A stretch of DNA of 5,276 bases from Rhodoluna limnophila (lineage in GTDB: Bacteria; Actinomycetota; Actinomycetes; Actinomycetales; Microbacteriaceae): contig CALPUC020000078.1 of NCBI GenBank assembly GCA_943326655.2, forward strand, positions 1-5,276, read 5' to 3'. Numbering within the stretch: position 1 is the first letter of the stretch; every line of letters starts with the position of its first letter. Positions 1 to 5,276 of this stretch are shown piece after piece. The notes under the pieces were generated by a model. The model saw only the letters and a list, made by a program, of their open reading frames with translations, was not told the origin of the DNA and made no database searches. The position numbers and the translations under genes are program-made.

Positions 1-371
1 AGGTGGTGCTTGCTGTAGTTGGCAATCACCTTGCCCTGATGAAGCACGAAGGCTCGGTTGTTCGCTATTGCCCAACCGTTCGGTTGATTGGCCTTGGCCG
101 GAGCTCCAACCACAACCGCAACTTCACCCAGCCCATTCGAAACCAGGACGCTGGCGAGCTCTTCAACCGCAGCCTCGGCTGTAGTTACGAATGCATCCCG
201 CGTAACCAGGTCTTCAACGGGGTAACCGGTGATTGACATTTCGCCAAACTGAACCAAATTTGCACCTTGAGCCGCAGCCTGTTTCGTCAACTCAAGCAGC
301 TTGGCAAGATTGCCCGAAATGTCTCCGACAATCGGGTTACTTTGAGCCATGGCTAGGCGAATAAACGGCAT
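1..371 (-). CDS. nadE: Glutamine-dependent NAD+ synthetase, N-terminal part (runs off left edge)
   Basis: The first 123 codons are present; the gene continues past position 1. The translation begins MPFIRLAMAQSNPIVGDISG, the usual opening of the nitrilase-like glutaminase domain of long NAD+ synthetases. Residues 42-55 read FGEMSITGYPVEDL, and GYPxEDL is characteristic of NadE rather than other nitrilases. Glu44 and Lys121 (in YSKHHL) fit the Glu and Lys of the nitrilase Glu-Lys-Cys triad; the Cys and the C-terminal ATP-dependent synthetase domain lie outside the window. By family knowledge this domain hydrolyses glutamine and channels ammonia to deamido-NAD+ in the cytoplasm, the last step of NAD biosynthesis. 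I chose the ATG at 369-371 over the in-frame ATG at 348-350 because the later start would cut off the first beta strand (PFIRLA). No Shine-Dalgarno precedes it, but a -10 element lies 7 nt upstream, so it may be leaderless. It is divergent from glnA2, 41 bp away. Confidence 0.9.
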   Translation of the reverse strand, partial: MPFIRLAMAQSNPIVGDISGNLAKLLELTKQAAAQGANLVQFGEMSITGYPVEDLVTRDAFVTTAEAAVEELASVLVSNGLGEVAVVVGAPAKANQPNGWAIANNRAFVLHQGKVIANYSKHH

Positions 372-377
372 AACGAC

Positions 378-383
378 TAGCCT
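378..383 (+). promoter_or_regulatory. Candidate -10 element for the glnA2-glnE operon
   Basis: On the plus strand this reads TAGCCT, also TANNNT. It overlaps the nadE -10 by five bases because both lie in the inverted repeat ACTAG-C-CTAGT at 376-386. It predicts a transcription start near 389-391 and a leader of about 22-24 nt that just holds the glnA2 ribosome binding site. A -35 at 354-359 (TAGGCG, 18-bp spacing) is weak, matching three of six bases, and would lie inside nadE codons. No other good -10 was seen in the 41-bp gap. Confidence 0.35.
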
Positions 384-384
384 A
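379..384 (-). promoter_or_regulatory. Candidate -10 element for nadE (leaderless start)
   Basis: On the minus strand this reads TAGGCT, matching the actinobacterial TANNNT -10 pattern. Seven bases separate it from the nadE ATG, so transcription would begin at or beside the start codon, as in leaderless mRNAs, which are common in Actinobacteria. This fits the lack of any Shine-Dalgarno before nadE. A -35 at 402-407 (CTGCCT, 17-bp spacing) matches TTGACA at only three positions. The call rests on pattern and spacing alone. Confidence 0.4.
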
Positions 385-398
385 GTAGTAGGCACAGA

Positions 399-404
399 GA
401 GAGG
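399..404 (+). promoter_or_regulatory. Ribosome binding site of glnA2
   Basis: GAGAGG, containing the core GAGG at 401-404, ends 8 nt before the GTG at 413. This normal spacing supports the GTG start for glnA2. The start also gives the family-typical opening MDKQRDFVLRT. Confidence 0.65.
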
Positions 405-412
405 CAGTTCCA

Positions 413-1753
413 GTGGACAAACAACGAGATTTTGTACTCAGAACAATCGAGGAACGTTCGGTTAAGTTCGTGAGACTTTGGTTCACCGATGTTGCGGGAA
501 CCCTGAAGTCTGTGGCAATCGCACCGGCCGAGGTCGAGGGCGCCTTTAATGAGGGTCTCGGCTTCGACGGAAGTGCGATCGAAGGCCTAGCTCGCACCTA
601 CGAAGCCGACATGCTGGCCATGCCTGATCCATCAACTTTCCAAATTTTGCCTTGGCGCGGAGAAATCAATCCAACCGCGCGAATGTTTTGCGACATTCAG
701 ACACCTGATGGGCAGCCAGCCGCGGCTGACCCTAGAAATGTTCTTCGCCGAGCCTTAGGTAAGGCGAGCGACATGGGCTTCACCTTTTACATTCACCCGG
801 AAATCGAGTTTTATCTGCTCAAATCTTCCGAGTTAAACGAAGCTGGCGAACCGGTACCGGTAGACAAGGCCGGATACTTCGACAACGTTCCTGGCGGCAC
901 CGCAAACGACTTCCGTCGACGTGCCGTGCAGATGCTCGAGGAATTGGGAATTTCGGTCGAGTTCAGTCACCACGAGGGTGGTCCTGGGCAGAATGAGATC
1001 GATCTTCGTTACGCAGATGCCCTAACCATGGCGGATAACATTATGTCTTTTCGCACCGTAATCAAAGAAGTTGCGATTGAACAAGGCGTCTACGCAACCT
1101 TCATGCCTAAACCGTTCACGCAACACCCTGGTTCGGGTATGCACACCCATATGTCTCTGTTCGAAGGAGACACCAATGCCTTCTTCGACGCGAGTGGCCA
1201 GTACCATCTGTCGAAGACCGCTCGTCAGTTCATGGCGGGGATTCTTCACCACGCTCCGGAAATCACCGCTGTAACCAACCAGTATGTGAACTCTTACAAG
1301 CGACTCTGGGGTGGCGGGGAGGCTCCATCGTTCGTTTGCTGGGGACACAATAACCGTTCGGCGCTCTTGAGAGTTCCTCTGTACAAACCGGACAAAGGCC
1401 AAAGCTCACGCATTGAATATCGTGCTATTGATTCGGCTGCCAACCCTTACCTGGCTTACGCTCTCATTCTTTCGGCAGGTCTCAAAGGGATCGAAGAGGG
1501 TTATGAGCTTCCTGCTGAAACCGAAGACAACGTCTGGGACCTTACCGATTCTGAGCGCCGTGCAATGGGAATTCAGCCACTGCCACAAAGTTTGGACCAC
1601 GCAATCAGGAAACTCGAAGAGTCTGAGCTGGCTGCCGAAGTTTTGGGCGAAGAAGTTTTCAGTTACGTACTCGCCAACAAAAGGCGCGAGTGGAGTGCCT
1701 ATCGCTCTCAGGTTACCCCGTTCGAGCTGCACCAAAACCTCGAGACTCTCTAA
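413..1753 (+). CDS. glnA2: Type I glutamine synthetase-like enzyme GlnA2
   Basis: This complete 446-residue protein of the glutamine synthetase fold is of usual length for the short GSI/GlnA2 group. Visible motifs are FDGSAIEG (51-58, Asp-latch loop), HPEIEF (128-133, metal ligands Glu130 and Glu132), HHEGGPGQNEID (186-197), SGMHTHMSL (241-249, active-site histidines), NSYKRL (293-298), GGEAP (301-305, glutamate flap) and RIEYR (333-337). The stretch LWGGGEAPSF in place of the GlnA1-type LVPGYEAP is typical of actinobacterial GlnA2. The adenylylation tyrosine of GlnA1 is replaced by Trp375 in NVWDL, so GlnE should not modify it. The reaction is ATP-dependent glutamate ligation in the cytoplasm. 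Whether the acceptor is ammonia or an amine is uncertain, because some actinobacterial GlnA paralogues are reported to gamma-glutamylate polyamines. The GTG start is supported by a Shine-Dalgarno. It is the first gene of an operon with glnE, 6 bp downstream. Confidence 0.95.
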   Translation: MDKQRDFVLRTIEERSVKFVRLWFTDVAGTLKSVAIAPAEVEGAFNEGLGFDGSAIEGLARTYEADMLAMPDPSTFQILPWRGEINPTARMFCDIQTPDGQPAAADPRNVLRRALGKASDMGFTFYIHPEIEFYLLKSSELNEAGEPVPVDKAGYFDNVPGGTANDFRRRAVQMLEELGISVEFSHHEGGPGQNEIDLRYADALTMADNIMSFRTVIKEVAIEQGVYATFMPKPFTQHPGSGMHTHMSLFEGDTNAFFDASGQYHLSKTARQFMAGILHHAPEITAVTNQYVNSYKRLWGGGEAPSFVCWGHNNRSALLRVPLYKPDKGQSSRIEYRAIDSAANPYLAYALILSAGLKGIEEGYELPAETEDNVWDLTDSERRAMGIQPLPQSLDHAIRKLEESELAAEVLGEEVFSYVLANKRREWSAYRSQVTPFELHQNLETL

Positions 1754-1759
1754 GAAATC

Positions 1760-4699
1760 GTGGCTGGCCCCGGTCTCTCCGAACTGGCGAGGTTTGGCTT
1801 CGTTGAACTCGAGGCGACCAATGCCAAGCTTGACGAGCTGGTTTCGGCAGTTGGGGATGCCGGGCACTCGGCTCTAGCCGAACTGGGCCAAAGTGCTAAT
1901 CCGGATCAGGCGCTGAATGCTCTTTTGGAACTGGCGTCGATTGATAAGTCGACAACAAAAAAATTACTCGGCAAAACCGAATCGGCCGCTCGACTGGTGA
2001 GGACGGTTGGCGCTTCAAGCGCGATGGTTGATTTACTTCGACGACGCCCCGAGTTACTAGCGATTTTCGATGCTAAGGAAGCAAAGCTTCCAGAACTGAG
2101 CGACCTTCGGAAACGATTTAGTTCGGCGGTGAGCAATGCCACCGGTTCGGTAGAGCAACGCTGGGGAGCAATTCGCTTGACCTATCGAACCGAACTGCTT
2201 CGCTTGATTGCCCATGACGTAACGCAACCAGATGCCACAGAGGCTTTTTCGGCTGTGTCTAAACACCTTTCGGATCTCGCCGCCGAGGCAATCGAGGCCG
2301 GCCTTGAGGTTGCTAGATGGGAATTGACGGAAGGCACCGAACACGGCTCTTTCACCAAGGACGAAGTAGCCAACACCAAACTTGCCGTCATCGCGATGGG
2401 TAAGTGCGGCGCGAGAGAGCTCAACTACATCAGTGACGTAGATGTGATTTTTGTTGCCGACACCGGTTCGGATTCATTGGAACGAGATCGCGCTCTGGAA
2501 ATCGCTACCAGGCTGGCGACCCGCATGATGAGGGCTATGGATGGAACCGCCAGTGAACCAATGCTCTGGCAGGTTGATCCAAATCTTCGGCCGGAAGGTA
2601 AAGCCGGCGCTTTGGTGAGAACTGTCGAATCTCACGTGATTTACTACGAGCGCTGGGCGCAAAACTGGGAGTTCCAGGCTCTGCTCAAGGCGCGTTTCAT
2701 CGCAGGGGATGCCTCTTTGGCGGAAGACTATCTCGCTCGAATAAAGCCATTGGTTTGGTCGGCAACTGGGCGTGAAGGTTTTGTGGAAGCGGCGCAGAAG
2801 ATGCGTGAGCGGGTTATGGAGCACATCCCGGCGGACGAGGTAAATCGACAGATTAAGCTAGGTCCCGGCGGTCTTCGAGACATTGAATTCACCGTTCAGT
2901 TACTTCAGTTGGTGCACGGTAGAACCGATGAAAGTGTTCGGGTTGCCGATACTCTTTCGGCAATTGACGTGTTGAATGCCGGGGGCTACATTAGCCGGCA
3001 GGACGCCACGGTGTTTGCCTCACACTACAAATTCTTGCGCGCCATTGAACATCGAATTCAGTTTGCTCAGATGCGTCGCACTCATCTGATGCCTGAGTCG
3101 GATTCACAAGTTCGCTCTATCGCCAGAGGCCTCAACGCTCGCTGGACCGCGGCCCAGCTTGTCGAGCGCTGGAACGAGGTAAAACTAGAGGTGCGATCGC
3201 TACATCAGAAGGTGTTCTATCGGCCGCTCCTCAGTGCCGTAGCAAAACTCGGCGACACCGCTCAACTCTCCAGCGAGCAGATCCTCGACCGCCTAAAGGC
3301 AATCGGATTCGATGACCCAAAGTCTGCGCTGGCACACATCGAAGCACTTACCAGCGGGTTGTCTAGAAGGGCTACGATTCAGCGTCAGCTCCTTCCAGTT
3401 CTTTTGGAATGGTTTGCGCAGGGAAGTGACCCGGATTCCGGCCTCCTAGCATTTCGACGCCTTTCTGAAGATCTGGGAGAGTCGCATTGGTATTTGCGGA
3501 TGCTTCGAGATTCCAGTGGGGCCGCCGAACGCATGACGCAGGTGCTTTCAACCAGCCGGCTGGCCACGGGTTTGTTTGAAAGACACCCGGAAGCGGCCGC
3601 GTGGTTCGAGGACCCAAAGGATCTCAAAGCTCTTTCTCTCGATGAACTGACCCAAGAAATGGGCGCCATCGTTGAACGCCATGACGAAACCGAAAAAGCC
3701 GCCAACAGTATTCGAGGCATCCGACGACGAGAAACCCTAAGACTCGCCATGGGAGCCGTATTAGGGGTTCTCTCTATCGAGGAGATTGCACAGGGGCTAA
3801 GCGATATAACCGAAAGCTATCTGCTGGCGCTCAAAGACTTGATTGACGATGGCACAATCGATCTGGGAATTGTGGCGATGGGAAGATTTGGGGGAGCGGA
3901 ACTGGGATTCGGTTCCGATGCCGATTTGATGTTTGTTTACAATTCGCTCGAGTCGGAAGACGCTCAGAAGAGTGCAGAACGCCAGATTTCTTTGCTTCGT
4001 AAACTTGCTGCCGACCCGGTTTTGGAATTCGAATTAGATATCGATCTTCGTCCAGAGGGAAAGAACGGTCCTGTGGCTAGATCTTTGGAGTCTTACTCTG
4101 CCTACTACGAGAAATGGGCGAACACCTGGGAAGCGCAGGCGCTTCTGCGAGCCAGAGTGATCGCTGGTAGCCCAGGTCTGGTTTCAGCCTTCACCGAGCT
4201 AATCGATCGCTATCGCTATCCAACGGAAGTTCAGCAGTCCGCGCTAACTGAAATACGTCGCATGAAAGCACGTATCGAAACCGAGCGCCTTCCGCAAGGG
4301 GCCGATCCCAAGCGTCACCTGAAACTAGGACGAGGCTCGCTGAGCGATGTTGAATGGCTGGTTCAGCTTATGCAGCTTTCCAACGGGGCAAAACATCCTT
4401 CAATCCGGACTCCGAAAACCTTGGAGGCTCTGGCGGCCTGTGTTGACGAGGGTCTAATCGAGCAGCATGACGCAACAGTGCTTGAAGAGGCTTGGAAACT
4501 GGCATCCAGAGTTCGCTCGGCGGTGGTTTTGTGGGGGAGTCGGAGAAGCGATGTGCTCACCACCGATCGCCGGCAACTCGAGGGAATGGCTCGGATTCTC
4601 GAATACCCGAGAGGTTCGGCCGGAACGCTGGAGCAAGACTATCTCGCCTTCACCAGACGCTCGCGAATGGTGTTTGAGCGCCTGTTCTACGACGCGTAA
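1760..4699 (+). CDS. glnE: Bifunctional glutamine synthetase adenylyltransferase / adenylyl-removing enzyme
   Basis: This complete 979-residue protein has the family's usual length. It is built from two related halves. The N-terminal adenylyl-removing half has GKCGARELNYISDVD (214-228, metal aspartates Asp226 and Asp228), LRPEGK (276-281) and KLGPGGLRDIEF (366-377). The C-terminal adenylyltransferase half has GRFGGAELGFGSDAD (708-722, Asp720 and Asp722), LRPEGK (763-768) and KLGRGSLSDVEW (855-866). Both nucleotidyltransferase sites look intact, so both activities are expected. By family knowledge it adds AMP to GlnA1 on a tyrosine under nitrogen excess and removes it under limitation, in the cytoplasm, responding to PII and glutamine. 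The GTG start lies 6 bp after the glnA2 TAA, in the same frame and with no clear Shine-Dalgarno, which suggests translational coupling. Its target gene glnA1 is convergent just downstream. Confidence 0.96.
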   Translation: MAGPGLSELARFGFVELEATNAKLDELVSAVGDAGHSALAELGQSANPDQALNALLELASIDKSTTKKLLGKTESAARLVRTVGASSAMVDLLRRRPELLAIFDAKEAKLPELSDLRKRFSSAVSNATGSVEQRWGAIRLTYRTELLRLIAHDVTQPDATEAFSAVSKHLSDLAAEAIEAGLEVARWELTEGTEHGSFTKDEVANTKLAVIAMGKCGARELNYISDVDVIFVADTGSDSLERDRALEIATRLATRMMRAMDGTASEPMLWQVDPNLRPEGKAGALVRTVESHVIYYERWAQNWEFQALLKARFIAGDASLAEDYLARIKPLVWSATGREGFVEAAQKMRERVMEHIPADEVNRQIKLGPGGLRDIEFTVQLLQLVHGRTDESVRVADTLSAIDVLNAGGYISRQDATVFASHYKFLRAIEHRIQFAQMRRTHLMPESDSQVRSIARGLNARWTAAQLVERWNEVKLEVRSLHQKVFYRPLLSAVAKLGDTAQLSSEQILDRLKAIGFDDPKSALAHIEALTSGLSRRATIQRQLLPVLLEWFAQGSDPDSGLLAFRRLSEDLGESHWYLRMLRDSSGAAERMTQVLSTSRLATGLFERHPEAAAWFEDPKDLKALSLDELTQEMGAIVERHDETEKAANSIRGIRRRETLRLAMGAVLGVLSIEEIAQGLSDITESYLLALKDLIDDGTIDLGIVAMGRFGGAELGFGSDADLMFVYNSLESEDAQKSAERQISLLRKLAADPVLEFELDIDLRPEGKNGPVARSLESYSAYYEKWANTWEAQALLRARVIAGSPGLVSAFTELIDRYRYPTEVQQSALTEIRRMKARIETERLPQGADPKRHLKLGRGSLSDVEWLVQLMQLSNGAKHPSIRTPKTLEALAACVDEGLIEQHDATVLEEAWKLASRVRSAVVLWGSRRSDVLTTDRRQLEGMARILEYPRGSAGTLEQDYLAFTRRSRMVFERLFYDA

Positions 4700-4739
4700 G
4701 GAAAAGGCCCCAGGATCGCTCCTGAGGCCTTTTCACTTA
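4697..4739. terminator. Bidirectional hairpin terminator between glnE and glnA1
   Basis: The main stem is GAAAAGGCC (4701-4709) with GGCCTTTTC (4726-4734), nine perfect pairs. After one C/A mismatch come five more pairs, CAGGA (4711-4715) with TCCTG (4720-4724), closing a TCGC loop. TAAG (4697-4700) can also pair with CTTA (4736-4739) across a bulged A, so the stem reaches the glnE stop codon. The structure reads nearly the same on both strands, each ending in four Ts, and lies between convergent genes, so it can stop transcription both ways. The T-tract is short and is itself part of the stem. Confidence 0.85.
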
Positions 4740-4744
4740 GTTGA

Positions 4745-5276
4745 TTAGCAACCGAAGTAAAGCTCGAACTCGTACGGGTGCGGACGAAGCGATAGTGGCT
4801 TAATCTCGTTAACACGCTTGTAGTCGATCCAGTTCTCGATTAGGTCCTTGGTGAACACGTCGCCCTGCAAAAGGTAGTCGTGGTCTGCCTCAAGTGCCTG
4901 AAGAACTGACTCTAGGTCGCCTGGTACCTGAGGAATGTTCTTTGCTTCCTCTGGCGGTAGCTCGTATAGGTCCTTGTCGACCGGTGCCATAGGCTCGGTG
5001 CGGTTTTTGATTCCGTCGAGACCGGCCATAAGCATCGCTGAGAACGCGAAGTATGGGTTCGCCGATGCGTCTGGAGCGCGGAACTCAATGCGCTTTGCCT
5101 TCGGATTGGTTCCGGTCATCGGGATACGAATCGCAGCCGAACGGTTACCAGCCGAGTAAACAAGGTTTACCGGAGCTTCGTAGCCAGGAACTAGACGGTG
5201 GTAGCTGTTTACGGTTGGGTTGGTCCAGGCCAGCAAGCTTGGAGCGTGCTTCAGGATTCCACCGATGTACCAGCGA
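4745..5276 (-). CDS. glnA1: Glutamine synthetase type I GlnA1, C-terminal part (runs off right edge)
   Basis: The open frame enters at 5276 and ends at a TAA at 4745-4747, giving the last 177 or so codons. The visible part begins RWYIGGILKHAP and continues with NPTVNSYHRL, the flap PGYEAP (Glu at 5177-5179), YSAGNRSAAIRIP and RIEFRAPDASANPYF, all hallmarks of the catalytic domain of GSI-beta. DLYELPPEEAKNI carries the conserved adenylylation tyrosine (4964-4966), and PHPYEFELYFGC forms the C-terminus. The enzyme makes glutamine from glutamate, ammonia and ATP as a cytoplasmic dodecamer and is the main entry of ammonia into metabolism. The glnE gene for its modifying enzyme is convergent, 45 bp away. 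The true start and promoter are outside the window; the TTG at 5234-5236 is an internal leucine codon. The final residue is Cys, while most relatives I recall end differently; this looks minor. Confidence 0.95.
   Translation of the reverse strand, partial: RWYIGGILKHAPSLLAWTNPTVNSYHRLVPGYEAPVNLVYSAGNRSAAIRIPMTGTNPKAKRIEFRAPDASANPYFAFSAMLMAGLDGIKNRTEPMAPVDKDLYELPPEEAKNIPQVPGDLESVLQALEADHDYLLQGDVFTKDLIENWIDYKRVNEIKPLSLRPHPYEFELYFGC
4964..4966 (-). other. glnA1: Adenylylation tyrosine of GlnA1
   Basis: The codon TAC encodes the tyrosine in DLYELPPEE, which aligns with the NLYxLPPEE motif around Tyr397 of enterobacterial glutamine synthetase. It is the residue on which GlnE places AMP. Its presence beside an intact glnE says the adenylylation switch is likely working in this organism. 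The role is known for the family; the assignment here is by motif. Confidence 0.85.

Noticed and set aside
3..236. Plus-strand open frame of 77 codons at the left edge
   Set aside because: It is antisense to the clearly recognisable nadE coding sequence, resembles no known protein and has no start signals.
336..351. Possible GlnR box (GTNAC-n6-GNAAC) upstream of glnA2
   Set aside because: Only the first half (GTTAC at 336-340) matches; the second half at the required spacing is CCATG. It also lies in nadE codons.
1022..1402. Minus-strand open frame of 126 codons inside glnA2
   Set aside because: It lies wholly opposite conserved glutamine synthetase catalytic motifs; the translation looks like a codon shadow with no family features.
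1406..1877. Long open frames on both strands (about 153-154 codons) spanning the glnA2-glnE junction
   Set aside because: Both overlap strongly conserved coding sequence in other frames, have no ribosome binding site and give unfamiliar, low-complexity proteins.
1760..4699. The two similar halves of glnE as a recent duplication or gene fusion
   Set aside because: The two-domain repeat is an ancient, normal feature of GlnE; the motifs have diverged as expected and no long DNA repeat is visible.
4467..4748. Plus-strand open frame of 93 codons over the end of glnE and the terminator
   Set aside because: It is out of frame with the conserved C-terminus of GlnE and runs through the terminator hairpin, so it is not a plausible gene.
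4745..5236. A short glnA1 starting at the TTG at 5234-5236
   Set aside because: The conserved glutamine synthetase sequence continues upstream in frame to the window edge (RWYIGGILKHAPS), so the gene is cut by the window, not truncated.

Overview
The window is a chromosomal nitrogen-assimilation locus of an actinobacterium. The order glnA2-glnE, convergent with glnA1, is a known arrangement in Actinobacteria (Mycobacterium tuberculosis and its relatives have it). The protein details are also actinobacterial: the GlnA2 loop with LWGGGEAPSF, and the GKCGARELNY motif in GlnE. Moderate rather than high GC, TAA stop codons and very tight spacing suggest a small-genome member of the Micrococcales, perhaps a freshwater Microbacteriaceae of the Rhodoluna/Aquiluna type. 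That placement is inference; no marker gene in the window proves it.

Layout. Positions 1-371 (minus) hold the start of nadE, glutamine-dependent NAD+ synthetase; only the first part of its glutaminase domain is in the window. A gap of 41 bp (372-412) separates it from the divergent glnA2 (413-1753, plus), a type I glutamine synthetase-like enzyme. glnE (1760-4699, plus), the bifunctional adenylyltransferase/adenylyl-removing enzyme of glutamine synthetase, follows after 6 bp in the same reading frame. A 45-bp convergent gap (4700-4744) carries one symmetrical hairpin terminator. The C-terminal third of glnA1 (4745-5276, minus) then runs off the right edge. Nearly every base is coding, and no mobile element, CRISPR array, RNA gene or gene-sized empty stretch was seen.

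How the genes work together. GlnA1 makes glutamine from glutamate and ammonia. GlnE switches GlnA1 off and on by adding or removing AMP on a conserved tyrosine, which is visible here at 4964-4966 (minus). GlnA2 has tryptophan at the matching place (1535-1537), so it should escape GlnE control although it is co-transcribed with glnE. NadE spends glutamine as its ammonia source, which gives a loose metabolic link to its divergent neighbours.

The most interesting non-coding signal is in the nadE/glnA2 gap: an 11-bp inverted repeat (376-386) contains a TANNNT -10 element on each strand. It would place the nadE start codon at or next to the transcription start (a leaderless mRNA) while giving glnA2 a short leader with a Shine-Dalgarno. 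No wholly new system is apparent; this is mainly a well-conserved housekeeping region.
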